A DNA stretch of 64,000 nucleotides from Microvelia longipes. Taxonomy: Eukaryota; Arthropoda; Insecta; Hemiptera; Veliidae. The stretch covers positions 49,098,523-49,162,522 of the forward strand of contig JACMZG010001870.1 in NCBI GenBank assembly GCA_018340805.1, written 5' to 3'. The notes beneath the pieces were generated by a model. That model ran no database searches. It had not been told where the DNA came from and saw nothing but the letters and a program-made list of their open reading frames with translations. Positions 11,347 to 22,987 of the stretch are shown here, piece after piece (position 1 is the stretch's first letter; each line of letters begins with the position of its first letter). The position numbers and the translations under genes are program-made.

Positions 11347-11815
11347 TATGATCCAACAAAATTCATGGATAAACTTGTCGTATTGAAACAAAACTTAAGG
11401 CACTTATTTATTACATATGGTACATAAACTTGTACTGTATTTCAACATAATTAGACAATTTTCCGATTTTATACATTTTTTATAAAAACGTACAGAAGTC
11501 ATGAGATAAAAATTGAATATTTGCTGATAATGAGATGAAACTTAATACATATGTTAATCTTATAAATGTTACATGCGTGCCAGATCTCAATCTTATTACA
11601 ACACTTTTATGCCTTTATAATTTTTCGAAATTTTGCTGACTCATTACTGTGGGTTAATAACGTAATTAATAAATTATTTTTCAGATAGCTCAACTATAGC
11701 CATAGACGCCTGAAACAGATTATTCCGGTTTCATCTCGGTTTAGAGTTTTTCGCTAACACAATACTTCTCCTATAAACCGACGGTATAAATGAGGAAAAG
11801 TAGACATATATTTCG
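11347..11815 (+). repeat. dispersed family T, copy at 11.3 kb
   Basis: It starts ATGATCCAACAAAATTCATG, runs through AACTTGTCGTATTGAAAC and ends TTTTCGCTAACACAATACTT then a GACGGTATAAAT-like end. The same order is seen at 34.2-34.7 and 39.6-40.1 kb. There the element is preceded by a 5S-rRNA-like segment; here foldback copy 2 abuts the element at that point. Confidence 0.65.
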
Positions 11816-12261
11816 GGGGCAGCACCCCCTTAATTTATAAGGAGGTACAACCAAAAACTATTTTTATTGGCATAAGTATACAATATTTATTTAACCAAAA
11901 AATAAAACAAAAACAATGCAACGAAACTTTATGCAAATTTATATACCAATAGTTCAATTACGTTGGTGTCTGGACATAAAATATTATGCACACCTGCACA
12001 CCTGGGGAAATAAAATTCTATAATTACCTTGCAATAATAACCTTCTTCGGTTTCACATCCACAGTTGATTGACATAAATTACTCGCCTTTGCCTCAGGAG
12101 TTAAATATAAATAACTTTCTCACCTCGAGAATTAAACGTTTTGGTTTCCCTCGGCATTTGCCGATAAACTAATGAACATTAATTTACTTATATTTCCTTC
12201 CGAATATATTAATTTACAATTTTCTAGATTGAAATTTTCTTAATGGATATAGATATTCAAT
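11816..12261. other. unassigned AT-rich DNA
   Basis: Nothing recognised. Confidence 0.5.
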
Positions 12262-12582
12262 CATAGAGATATATACTAGAGAGGGCATAGCCTATGTCAA
12301 TACATTGAGATGCCTGAAACATCTTTTTTGGGTTCTCAGGAGCTTTTTATAACCTCAATAAAACCTCCTTCACGAGTGAGTTAAGGTTATAATTAATCAA
12401 TTTATTTCGGTTTCCCGCACATTGTTTGTTTTTTGATTTGTATTTTAACGTTTTACTATATAAGTTATTGTAATTTTGTACTGATTATTTGATTATATTT
12501 ATAAGCGAAGGTTGTCAGGTTACTTTTTCGATGTTTCAAAATTCAACCTATAGGGCCTCTCTAGTAATATAATATCTCTATG
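12262..12582. mobile_element. MITE family 2, complete copy (321 bp)
   Basis: The left end CATAGAGATATATACTAGAG and the right end, whose reverse complement begins CATAGAGATATTATATTACT, form terminal inverted repeats of about 25 bp with a 4-5 bp gap. The interior shares CCGCACATTGTTTGT, GTTTTGATTTGTATTTT-like and TATAAGCGAAGG segments with copies at 14.5, 32.7 and 46.1 kb. No coding capacity. The superfamily cannot be fixed because no clear target duplication is visible. Confidence 0.8.
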
Positions 12583-13401
12583 GTTATTATCATTAATCAA
12601 CCAAAGAAAACAATTTGTATTTATTATTAAACCGAATTACATATTGATAGATTTGAGAATAATTTTTATTTCAAAAAAACAAAGAAATGGAGGTTTGAGT
12701 GAAGAAACTGAATGGAAAGCTTGGAGAGAAGTCGGTGCGAGTGCATGAAATATTCATGTCCATTTTGTCTTGTTTTTACTGAAAACTCTTAGGGAAATAA
12801 GGGTTTATTACATAGTAGGGGGAAACGCACCCAGCCAGACTGGTAAACCTGATAATAACCAACAAAATACCAAGGCTTTCTTGTTTTCCTCAACAATACA
12901 GAATCACACGAGTTTGAAAAACGATTTTTCAATTGCACACAAAGGAGAAAATAGTTTATATGTAAGTAGAATATAGTATCTAGATACATTCCAGTCTACC
13001 CTCCTTTTTTACCCCCTCCCCTTTCGCCCCTCCTAATAAACTTCCACCCCTACTCTTTCAATTCACACCCCCACTTAAACTGCTAAAAGGATGACCTTCC
13101 CGTTCACCCTTCCCAAAAGGATAAAGATGGATATTGCAGTTAGCTGCATTCAACAAAGAATAAAGGAAAATAATATTTACAATAGTAGAGGGGTTAGATA
13201 TTGGATTTTAAGTAGGGTTTCCGTCGTAAGGAAGAAAAATTGGGAAATTAACATATCTTTGATCGTAGCAGAGTAAATAGAAGTTTAATAAATATGATAA
13301 AACATCTTTCATCATATGATGAAATTATGAAAATATCTATCAGAAGGGATCACGAGCTCGTGTGACATGCACCCGTCACTTTTAATGGGAATGGTCAGAA
13401 A
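12583..13401. other. unassigned DNA with a C-rich patch
   Basis: A pyrimidine/C-rich stretch at about 12995-13078 resembles patches at 16.48 and 21.66 kb. No gene is supported. Confidence 0.45.
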
Positions 13402-14275
13402 AAATAATTCCGGCGCGGTGGTCCGCATGTCGGACGAATTTCCTTTGGAATGCGTGTTTCCGTGCTTAACTACTCATTTCTTGCTTAAGGTTCCGGTTTA
13501 TGCTTTATAACGTTACTCAAATTATCAAGCACTGCTCGTAACTCATTTTTTCTGTATATTTCAAAGACGCACAATTATCCTGTTGGCTATACGAAACTAT
13601 GGCTCTAAAATTGTCAGTGCGCACTATAATTTGAATTAGTTTAAAGCACTGTTAATGTTTATTTTAAAGGTTTTAGCGCATTTCCTTTGAAAAATAAGTT
13701 ACGAGCAGTGCTTGACAACAGAGTTACTGCTTAGGTTATAAAGCATAAACCGGAACCTTAAACAAAAAATGGGTTGTCAAGCACGGAAACACTCATTCCA
13801 AAGAAAATTCACCCGACATGCGGTCCACCACGCCAGAATTATTTTGTTGTTATAAACTTATAAAATGTAAATAATACGATAAAAAAAAATTCGTCCTTGA
13901 AACGATTTGAACCCAGGTACCCTGGCTTTGAGTACTTTGCGTGCTTAAATCGATTCAGGACCATTTTCATTCAACTCACATACCCAAAAACATCGTAAAC
14001 AACTCCCCTATTGAAATATGTAGTTTACTGGCCGTATCGTGACGGCCAAATTGACTACCGTTTTTTATCGAATTTTTGGTCACTATAAGTAGTCTTATCG
14101 GCTTTAGACCGGTTTTAATCGATTTAGCGCCTCCAAAAACATATTGAAGGACCATTTTCGCAGCGAGGAATATTAACCCTGAATTTTACCGATTTTTAAA
14201 TATTTTATGACGTAGCAAACCAGATTTATTACGTTATAAAAACTAGATTTTCAATAGAATTCGTGTTCTCCTTTT
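13402..14275. mobile_element. foldback element, copy 3
   Basis: Arms at about 13402-13560 and 13660-13840 are inverted repeats carrying the same GCGTGTTTCCGTGC and GCACTGCTCGTAACTCATTT sequences as the other copies. The right flank, to 14275, contains a degraded B-box module (minus strand, near 13.90 kb) and a sequence matching 4.7-5.1 kb. The loop (13560-13660) is in the opposite orientation to copies 1, 2 and 4 as printed. More diverged than copies 1 and 2. Confidence 0.7.
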
Positions 14276-14492
14276 TTGTGTTAATTTGGCATGGAATGGC
14301 CCCTATACATGTTCTTCCAAAAAATCGATCAAAACCTGATAATAAGGTGAAACTAGAATCATTTGTTGTTTTTTGGAGTGCATGCATGCTAAATTCAAAC
14401 CGACCCGATTATATTTCCAACTTTTATGAATTGTTGGCTGATCAATTTTGTCGTGCTGCATTAAATTTTGTTATTTACTAGGTTAAATTATT
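14276..14492. other. unassigned DNA
   Basis: A 72-codon plus-strand frame lies here, but no domain is recognisable and composition is that of the surroundings; not called as a gene. Confidence 0.4.
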
Positions 14493-15019
14493 CATAGAGA
14501 TATATACTAAAGGAGGCATAGCCTATCTCAATACAGTGAGAGGCCTGAAACATCTTATTGGGGCTCTCAGGGGCTCTGTGTAACCTCATAGAAACCTCCT
14601 TCAAGAGTGAGTTAAGGCTATAATAATTCTATTGTTTTCGGCTTCCCGCACATTGTTTGTGTTTTGATTTGTATTTTTAACGTTCTTCTATATAAGTTAT
14701 TGTTTTTGTACTGATTATTTGAATATATTTATAAGCGAAGGTGGTCAGGTTACTTTTTTGATGTTTCAAAACATAACCTATAGGAACCCACTGGTTATAA
14801 TAGTTTTAATATCTGTGTTATACTATTAGTATAATCTGTATTATACTAGTAGTATTACCTCACTAGTTATCATATATTATCATATCTGTATGATTGTCGG
14901 CTTTTATCTTGTTTACTGTTGTAAAGAAAAGTAGAGATTTCAGCTATATACAACGAATATGGGCCGAATAGGTTTCAAAATTGAACCCATAGGGCCCCTC
15001 TAGTAATAATATCTCTATG
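14493..15019. mobile_element. MITE family 2, copy with internal insertion
   Basis: The left end TCATAGAGATATATACTAAA and interior match the 12.3 kb copy up to about 14800. After about 170 bases of unrelated or duplicated sequence (including repeated TATACTA motifs) the right end appears: a second TTTCAAAATTGAACC, then CTCTAGTAATAATATCTCTA. The element is therefore 527 bp rather than about 320. Confidence 0.7.
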
Positions 15020-15628
15020 TAATAGGGTGTGTCAAAGTGCCCGCTGACAATACAAAAATTACATTTTCTAAATCAAATAAAAGGGAAAAATAACTAATTT
15101 TACTCCCCTGGTGCGTAATTACTGTTATTAAATATAGAGATAAAAATATAAATGAAGCCACCAGAAATTATAATGAATTCAACCCGCCTGTCAATGACTG
15201 CATTCTATTGAGGAGTAGATAAGTCTTTAGTGTAGCTGGGTAAACAAGATAAGTCCGTCCTACTTTGTAAACCAACTTTAAAGATAAAAAGCATAATACC
15301 TTCTAACCATTGTTTACTTAAAAACAAAGTTAACAACAGAAATATGTCTGAGTAATAAATCTAATAAATAACTATTAACTATTGTTTCGTTTGTATTTAG
15401 GTCCATCACGACAAACATGATATCAAAACAGGGTGGTATTAGCAAGTAAATTTAGATACACGTACCGTAGAGTTCCAAAATTACCAAGGAGTCTAGGGAT
15501 CTTTGCTTCAATAAAAATTAAACTAACCAATGCAGTTACCGGCCTAGGTTGGACTTCTGGTCACCTTACTTCAAAAGGTATGATTATTGCCTTCTACAAA
15601 TGTTAAAAGTAAGAAACTATACAAGCAA
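15020..15628. other. unassigned DNA
   Basis: No repeat or coding signal recognised. Confidence 0.5.
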
Positions 15629-16230
15629 GTGGTTTCCCTGTAAAATCTAATTTAATACCTCTAAAACTGTAATGGAGTTAGTGACTTGGGTTCTAAATAA
15701 GTGGGCTACCTATTAGGGTTTGTACAAGTGGTTTCCCTTTTCCTATAAAATCTCTTTTAATACCTCGAAATCTGTAAGGACTTTAGTGACTTAGGTTCTA
15801 AATAAGTGGTCTATTAACTAGAGTCTGAAGAAGTGGTTTCCCTTACCCCATGAAATCTAATTTAATACCTTAAAATCTGTAAGGACGATAGTGACTTAGG
15901 TTCTAAATAAGTGGGCTATTAACTAGAGTCTGAAGAAGTGGTTTCCCTTACCCCATGAAATCTAATTTAATACCTCAAAATCTGTAAGGACGTTAGTGAC
16001 TTGTTCTAAATAAGTGGGCTATTAACTAGAGTCTGAAGAAGTGGTTTCCCTTACCCCATGAAATCTAATTTAATACCTCGAAATCTAAGGACGTTATTGA
16101 CTTAGGTTCTAAATAAGTGGGCTACCTATTAGGGTTTGTACAAGTTTCTTTTCCCTATAAAATCTAATTTAATACCTCAGAAACTGTAAGGGAGTTAGTG
16201 ACTTAGCTCCTAAATAAGTGGGCTATTTTT
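15629..16230 (+). repeat. tandem array, six units of about 99-105 bp
   Basis: Units start at GTGGTTTCCCT (15629, 15728, 15833, 15938, 16041, and a degraded start near 16143). Each contains AATCTAATTTAATACCT and GACTTAGGTTCTAAATAAGT. The third to fifth units share TTAACTAGAGTCTGAAGAAG whereas the first, second and last have TATTAGGGTTTGTACAAG, so two unit subtypes exist and the inner ones probably amplified most recently. Confidence 0.95.
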
Positions 16231-16380
16231 GTGGGTTAATGACGTCACACATAATTCATAAACACTAAAGTTCGGGACATTAACTAGGTTGATTTTCGTA
16301 CCAAGTTTTATTTCGATCCAAGAAACCGTTTGAAAGTTATCGTGTCCCATAGAAAGATCTAGGACACAAAAATCTCGTAC
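16231..16380 (+). repeat. dispersed fragment related to foldback flank
   Basis: GGGTTAATGACGTCACACA, GTTGATTTTCGTACCAAGTTT and a 'cgtttgaaag' segment correspond to 11.05-11.18 kb (and 4.6-4.75 kb in reverse) of the foldback flank, ending at the TA tract as there. Confidence 0.5.
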
Positions 16381-16389
16381 ATACATATG

Positions 16390-16454
<65 letters not shown>
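16381..16454. repeat. (TA)n microsatellite
   Basis: Near-perfect TA run. Confidence 0.97.
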
Positions 16455-16457
<3 letters not shown>

Positions 16458-17168
16458 CCCTTATTTAAAAAATGCTTTCGCTCACACCCCCTTTCACCCC
16501 CTTTCATGACCCTATCTCATAAGCTCATACTTTCCTTAAAAATTCGATATAATGTAACTAAACAGCCTTGGAGTAGAAAGATTTTATTTTACAACCTTTA
16601 TAATACTCTCCTTGGTGGAGTAATGAAGGCATTTATCGTATAGTATATCACCACTCAAGTGAACTTTGACCTTATACTTGTAATCTATTTTATCCATCCT
16701 TACTCTATATATGTCAAACAATAACTACAATGCAACTAGATATATTCGGACGAATAATTACCGCAGAACAGTCGTAATCCTAACACAGTATCAGGTGTTC
16801 TTTTTTTGAAGTGTCATTTATGACAATATTTTTCAGGTAGAGTTTTATGCGGGCTTTAAAGAGTTCCTTCGTAACAATCACGTTCTCACGGAGCCCTGAT
16901 TCATTATTTTTTAGAGTTCTTTCATAAATACTGCAGCTTGGTGTATCGTATTTTAGATTTTTATATCTACACGGTTACTTTAGAGGTAATGGCAAGTATT
17001 AAAAGAGAAATAGTTATTTACACGGCAAGGGGGAGAAGAAAGTTTTACAGCTAAAGGCCAAGATTTCACATAAGGCGAAGCCGTAGGTGAAAACTTACGG
17101 CCTAAACTTGGTACCTAGAGGTAAACAAGTTAGCTCTTGAGGCTTTGCCGAGGAAGATAACTAAAAAA
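16455..17168. other. unassigned DNA
   Basis: A pyrimidine-rich patch (16480-16515) resembles one at 21.66-21.72 kb, and AGGCGAAGCCGTAGG near 17080 resembles family F at 49.0 and 53.4 kb. No gene supported. Confidence 0.45.
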
Positions 17169-17425
17169 TCAGACATGCATGACCAGCTGATAGCTGGCAC
17201 AAAAAATTGCTAACATTGGAATAACTGCACATGACCCTTTGAGGTTTTATTTAATTTTATTGGCAACACTGATAACATTAGGTGAGTTTTACTTTTTATA
17301 GTGTTTCGTACTTAAATGCGTTGCGAACTAATTTAATGATTTTGTATTAAAATCTGAAATAATTGTTACAATAATTTAGTAAAAGAAAAGAAAACTATAA
17401 TAAGGTAAACCACGTGTTTGTTAAA
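17169..17425 (+). repeat. dispersed family C, copy 1
   Basis: Shares CAGCTGATAGCTGG, TTATTGGCAACACTGATAA and AGGTGAGTTTTA with 46.0 kb, and continues to GGTAAACCACGTG-like sequence as in the minus-strand copy at 35.9-36.1 kb. Non-coding; superfamily unknown. Confidence 0.75.
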
Positions 17426-17436
17426 AGATTTTGAAG

Positions 17437-17439
<3 letters not shown>

Positions 17440-17505
<66 letters not shown>

Positions 17506-17514
17506 GTATATATA
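17440..17514. repeat. (TA)n microsatellite
   Basis: Perfect TA run for most of its length. Frames through it encode Ile/Tyr runs and are not genes. Confidence 0.97.
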
Positions 17515-17910
17515 CTCCTTGATTAGAACTAATTGTAAAGTGCAGTAACTCTAGCACTATGTTTTGCTGCATAGGGCTGTAAATAATGATCAGCACTTAG
17601 TAGTGAAAATATTACACCAATAAACATAAAACGGTGATTATACAGAAGAAAGAAGATATGAGGAAAATATAAAGGTTATCGGAGGAGAAAAGCGCCAATG
17701 TTGGTATAGGACTGAGTTGGAAAGGCCGAGGGTGTATGCAAATGTAGTGACAAACGGCCCTTCTTGAAATAGGTCTAAACCTAACTAAACTCATCCATTC
17801 AATGGAACATAGTCTATAAAGAGACCAATAAATTGGCGCCACATTATAACCACACTATAAACTGAAAAACTAAACGTACAGTATTCAGCTTCTACTATAA
17901 TATAATAATA
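17515..17910. other. unassigned DNA
   Basis: Nothing recognised. Confidence 0.5.
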
Positions 17911-18119
17911 ATGCCCGTTTTAGGGCCTTTCGGCCCTTCAGGGTGTTTGCGGGAACCACCTCAGGTGGGTCACATCTACTATGCTCAAAGTAAAGCTAAA
18001 GTTGGCGAAATCTTTTTACATAAAATTCTATTCATAAAAACTAAGAGCAAAGCCCGGGCTGTGAACCCCGGACCTCCGGTGCCGAAGTCCAGTACTATAC
18101 GACCACGACTACGGAGGCA
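17911..18119 (-). mobile_element. tRNA-derived SINE, family 1, copy b
   Basis: The minus strand begins GCCTCCGTAGTCGTGGTCGT and has the B-box GGGGTTCACAGCC. It shares the ACCACCTGAGGTGG palindrome with the other copies and ends in an (ATT)n tail at 17900-17911. Confidence 0.75.
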
Positions 18120-19255
18120 GCGTCCACTAATTTATTTAAATTTATACTAGTATTTCATTCATAGTATAAGATCAAGTCTAACTAAAGTATCAGCAATATG
18201 GCGTTACATAGAGTGCTCTTTGATGTCTTAGATAATTTAATACAATTTTTCGCTCCAATATAGGACAAATTCCTTTGAAAATAACTGATGCAATTACTTA
18301 AATTGAAAATTTACAGGAGGCTCAAATGAGTTTCTTTAATTTTTTTTATACTATATTCTTTATTCTTTAAGAATAATCGATAGACGGGCAAAGAACTCAT
18401 TCTTCCTTTTTTCATTCTTTTTTTTGTAAAAAGAAAATTGTGGAAAATGTACCAATTTCTTATTTCCTTTTCTTTGATTATTTAAGTACTTGATGTATTG
18501 GCATTTTTCATAGATAACAAGTCGAATGTCGTGTTAGTCTATAGAAGAGGCTCATTATGTCTCTGAACATTCCGTTTGTAGTTACATAATCTAAAATCTC
18601 TTACACACATTATATTCTCAAAAGAAAATGTTTTCCTACAAAGAAAATAATGAAGAAGAAAATTGATGTAAAGTTTAATATACAGTCAAAGGAATAAAGA
18701 AAAAGCTGAAAGAAGAAAAATAACTTAAAAATTTAGAGCACGTAGCCTGGGGCAAGGATGTGTCGCCGCCTCCCTGGTGGTGGCACACAAACTACATACT
18801 TATACATGACATTCGATATCATCTAAAACAAATATTCTGGATGAAATATTCTAAACTTGAACAATATTTTTAACTACGGATGATAAAAATTTAACAATAA
18901 AGAATCAAAATAATAACGTAACGAAAATTGTAAGGCGTATTAAATTAGGACTGATATTTTCGGCTAGGGCAACACAAAGAGAATGGGTTATTGGCAGTAA
19001 AGGGCTGGTTGTGAATACAGAACAGACGGGGTGAGACATCTAGTCTTTAGCAGACTATTCCCGACTTTGAAACTTGCAGTTTTTCAAAAATAATGCGTTT
19101 ATGAAGTCAAAATAGAGATAAAGACTAAGAATAATATTAATATAGAAGGATCATATGACATAATGCAATTCTACTGATAACACGAAAGACAACATGTTTC
19201 GAATGTTATTTCGTACTTGTAATACATAAATTGGTATTAGAAAAAAAAAATAAAT
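18120..19255. other. unassigned AT-rich DNA
   Basis: A more GC-rich patch near 18735-18785 (GCACGTAGCCTGGGGCAAGG) resembles sequence at 38.86-38.89 kb. No gene is supported. Confidence 0.45.
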
Positions 19256-19350
19256 ATCGGGTACGGGGCACCTCGCAACTTTTCCTCGTCACATCGGATT
19301 GCTACGCTCATACACACTACTTCAAACTCGCTTCGCTCGTCCTCAGAATA
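19256..19350 (-). repeat. dispersed fragment with CGCTTCGCTCG motif
   Basis: CGGGTACGGGGCACCTCG, then CAAACTCGCTTCGCTCGTCC and TCAGAATAT. The same pieces occur near 9.25, 9.81, 22.31, 39.46 and 52.03-52.20 kb, and at 39.46 kb they sit just downstream (minus sense) of a 5S-like segment. Confidence 0.6.
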
Positions 19351-19438
19351 TAAAAATTACCGAATTTATTATGCGACAAGTCTTCGTACTCGAAAAAAAT
19401 ATACTAGACTTGCATATTGATATTAATGAATAAATAAA

Positions 19439-19643
19439 ATGCCCCTTTTGGGGCCTTTTAGCTCATAAGGGTATTCACCCTGCGGAAACCTACCTCAGGT
19501 GGTATGCATCTACTACTATCCTTTAAGAATTAATAATAGTTAACGAAATATATTTAAATACAAATACTATAGTATAGCCCGGCCTGCGAACCTCGGACCT
19601 CTGTTGCCGAAATTGAGTGCCACTACGATCACGGCGACAGGCA
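19439..19643 (-). mobile_element. tRNA-derived SINE, family 1, copy c
   Basis: Same structure as copies a and b: minus-strand head near 19640, B-box-like GGTTCGCAGGCC, ACCTGAGGTAGGT palindrome, A/T tail at 19430. A TA tract begins within a few bases of the head end. Confidence 0.7.
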
Positions 19644-19645
19644 GC

Positions 19646-19801
<156 letters not shown>

Positions 19802-19849
19802 TATTATATACAGAATTTAAGATAGGAAACACTAAGAAAATACTCACAT

Positions 19850-20602
19850 AAAATTAGTAACGTTTCGAACTATGTTCTTCGTCTGACAGAGAGGGACTTC
19901 GTCTGACTTCGATATATATATATATATCGAATCCTATAAATGTTTCTCCTCCCACTTAAAGTTTTTTCTAGCTTCCTTAGCTCCTTACACCCTACAAGAC
20001 ACTACCTTTCCCGCCCTCACTCCAATAATTGCTTAATAATGAATGTATAGTTGTTAAGTTTATTGTATATTGAGTATTTAATAATTTTCTAAATTTCTTA
20101 TATTTGTATATGTATACTTTATAACGACGTGTTACATCCATATAAGTGGCTTCTGTAATTAATAAAATAAGTAAATAAATAAATAAATAAATAAAAATAT
20201 AAGCCTTAAACTTTCTAACTAAGCCTAAAACCACTTAAGAGGTTTTGAAAACATTTTTAACTAATAATAATTCTGGTGAATTGTTGGTTTTGATTTTTTA
20301 GTGAAATTTTTATTTCGTCTCAATAGCCACAGTAAAATAAGGAAAAGGAAAAACCATTAGACGTAGAAAGAAGAAATTAAACAAAAATAATATAACTTTA
20401 ACATCAGTTTAATGTACAGTTGAAATGATGTCATAAATTTAATGAACTGCGAATCTAATCTTATGACGGGACTCACCACAGACATAAGAAATATAATAAT
20501 ACAACCATCACATTAATGTATCAGCTGCGATAAAAATGCATATAAAGCTTAACTGCAGCCGTTGCAATAGAACTGGACTTGTCAGAGTTTTAATCACTGC
20601 AA
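19850..20602. other. unassigned DNA with small repeats
   Basis: Contains a weak hammerhead-like motif at 19859-19888 (minus), a short TA run at 19912-19928 and an (AAAT)n run at 20172-20196. Nothing else recognised. Confidence 0.45.
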
Positions 20603-20645
20603 TCTAGAGAGGGTCGGTTGAATTTCGAAACATTGAAAAATAATC
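20603..20645 (-). mobile_element. MITE family 2, terminal fragment
   Basis: CTAGAGAGGGTCGGTTGAAT followed by TTTCGAAACATTGAAAAAT matches the right end of the 12.3 kb copy in reverse complement; truncated. Confidence 0.6.
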
Positions 20646-20670
20646 GTTCGCACACCTTAGTTAATTAATG

Positions 20671-21232
20671 AGTCACCCGTGGTGTAGTGGTTAAGGTACG
20701 CGGCCAATACACAGAATGAATGGACTTTAGTCATGGGTTCAATTCCAGCACGGGCCTCTAGGATTTTTAAGAGAGGGATAAAAATTATGCGTAGCACATT
20801 CTTCAGAAGGGACGTAAAGCCGGTGGTCTCGAGCCTGTTAAAGATGTTTAACTCGTTAAAGATCCCTTTCCCTAAATGAAAGGGATCTTAGACACATATA
20901 TATATGGCGATTAGGGTATAGGCAAAATTTAGGACCCTCATTGTAGATTTATTATAATACTATACTGTTTCTGCCTTGTAGTTTAAAGTGTGTGGAGGTT
21001 TGGTTTAACAGTGCGAGCACGTGTTGTTCCCAGTTTTCACTAGACTATAAGAGTCAGTGAAAATATGTATGATTGCTTGAAAAAGCATGAGGGGAACCAT
21101 AGAAATTCACGGCTCCACTGTCTAGATTAGATAAAATATACCTACATTGAAATTAAAATGAGTAGAACACTATCTTAGGGAGCTGGCAAAAAGGGCCCAA
21201 CAACGTGGCCTACTTACCTGGTAGTTACTACC
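20671..21232 (+). mobile_element. tRNA-headed SINE, family 2, copy 1 (562 bp)
   Basis: The head has an A-box-like TGGTGTAGTGGTTAAGGTAC and a B-box-like GGGTTCAATTCC about 45 bases on, then a body that contains AAGGGACGTAAAGCCGGTGG and AAGGGCCCAACAACGTGGCC near its end. The copy at 45.05-45.58 kb matches along its whole length except for about 40 extra bases here around 20860-20920 (a GGGATC-flanked palindrome and a short TA run). The body is far longer than in family 1, so it may borrow the 3' end of a partner LINE. Confidence 0.8.
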
Positions 21233-21254
21233 ACTCCCCCCTACTACTATCACT

Positions 21255-21590
21255 AGATTCGATTATCGCAAGCTGCTAAAAATCAGCGCTGTGGCGGACC
21301 TGTGTGGACAACTCATGAACTAACTCTGAAAGCTTTCCAAAAATTTCCGATTATATTTTTAAACTTTAAATATAAAAAAAATAATTTAAATTCAACTTAA
21401 ATTTAAGTTAAAATTTAAATTGATTGGTTATGACAGCTGCATTTATTGTAATAATAAAATTATTTTTCTTTTCGTTCCTTATTATTTTAACATAATAAAA
21501 ATGGTTCGCCACTGTCATGTTCTGTATTACAAAAATTCAGAAACTAATTGTAAAAATAATTTTTGACACCAGTGGAGAGACTTGTTTTAT
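21255..21590 (+). mobile_element. dispersed family D, copy 1 (partial)
   Basis: GATTATCGCAAGCTGCTAAA, GGACAACTCATGAACTAAC, TGGTTATGACAGCTGC and AAAATTCAGAAACTAA occur in the same order at 43.33, 51.27 and (minus) 54.57-54.85 kb. Non-coding; this copy covers about the first half of the family. Confidence 0.75.
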
Positions 21591-22309
21591 TACTCTGATT
21601 ATGATTAACTCCTCCAACACTCATTTTTTGATTTCTAATATGTAATAGTCTTTATCAGATAGTCCCCCCTTCCAAATCCAACCCCATCCCTACCCCCTTT
21701 CATGACCCCAGCCTCATAAGCTCATGTTTTCTTCGAAAATTCGCTGAAAAGGGTGAGACTTTGAGTCAAGTAATGAAAAGCCGGAAAACTGGTCGGCAAG
21801 AAAAGAAAAAGTATTGATTGTGAGGAAATAAACACGAAACAGCAATGATTTCACGCTTTGTTTGGTAAAAGTAGGAAAAAGAAAAACTGCCAATGGGTGA
21901 GTTGGTGAAATAAAAGTTAAACATTTGACCAGAGATTTTGAAGATATTTGTTATCCCTCCAAAAGGTTCAAGATTCAAGGGGGGTTTCAGGCTATTCACA
22001 TCGACGGTGTTTAAGCCCTGTTTTGTAAATATGAGACCGAGTCACTGATACCAAGTTATTATTTTAATCTTGTTGCTATGAATTTTAGAGTTCTTTATCT
22101 AATTTAGATTCACAGATGAAGTTCCAAAGGTTGTCTCCAAAAGAACAACATAGGATACAGGTCTAATGAGATTAAACATAAAACATTCTTCAGGCGTTCG
22201 GTTGTGTGTGAAGTCAAATATATACCAAGTAGGAGAACTCCAATACTAACCATGTCAAAATGCATGATCAGCTATACCTGGCTCAAAAAAATCGGATACA
22301 GGGTACTTT
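21591..22309. other. unassigned DNA
   Basis: A C-rich patch at 21664-21720 resembles 16.48 kb. GCATGATCAGCTATACCTGG at 22262 is a short family C fragment. No gene supported. Confidence 0.45.
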
Positions 22310-22858
22310 GGAACTTTTCTTCATAAAATCAGACTTATTATTGCAGGTTAATGACGTCTTAAAAATATTTTTCGGTTAGCTCAACTAAACTTATAGACTG
22401 ATTTTCGAGCAAAACATACACAAAAAACAAATCATTGGATAAAAATTAGACTTGCTGATAATAAGATGAAACTTAGCTCATATATATGTATTATACATAG
22501 CCACATGCGGACCAAATTTCAAACTGATCACATCATTTTGTAGATTTTTCGGAATTTTTGTTGTCATTATTGTAGGTTATGACTTCATAAAAAAATTCCC
22601 GAATAGCACAATTACACCTATAGACTAATGTTTGTACAAAGTTTCAACTCTCTAGCATAAATACACTGGGAGCTACGGTGATAACAGACACACTTATACA
22701 TACAGACAGACAAATTTGTAAAAACCACGTTGGAGGTCTTGAAAACAGCTGTAAAGGATAATTTAGGTGACATTCCGGTTTCGGATTTTTTTTTTGCAAA
22801 CGCAATGCTTTTCCTACAAATTTAGGGTATACATGTGGAAAAGTAAAAATTTTATTAA
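22310..22858 (+). repeat. dispersed family T, copy at 22.3 kb
   Basis: Matches the 34.2 and 57.7 kb copies through GTTTCAACTCTCTAGCATAA, TACACTGGGAGCTACG, ACATACAGACAGACAAATTT and TTTTCCTACAAATT. No 5S-like segment precedes it. Confidence 0.7.
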
Positions 22859-22957
22859 AGCCGTGAAATGATTGTTGTAATAATTTAGATAAAGAAATAG
22901 AGGAACCACGTTATTTAATAAAAAAAAAAACACAAGAATTAAAAAAACAATTAAATA
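22859..22957. other. unassigned AT-rich DNA with A-runs
   Basis: Short spacer between two repeats, containing a run of A near 22920-22930. Confidence 0.5.
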
Positions 22958-22987
22958 TTGTCAACCACAATAGTATAAAAAAATTAT

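Noticed and set aside
20671..20760. Possible tRNA gene (good A and B boxes)
   Set aside because: No acceptor stem or anticodon arm can be drawn, and the whole 534-562 bp unit recurs as a SINE with target duplication.
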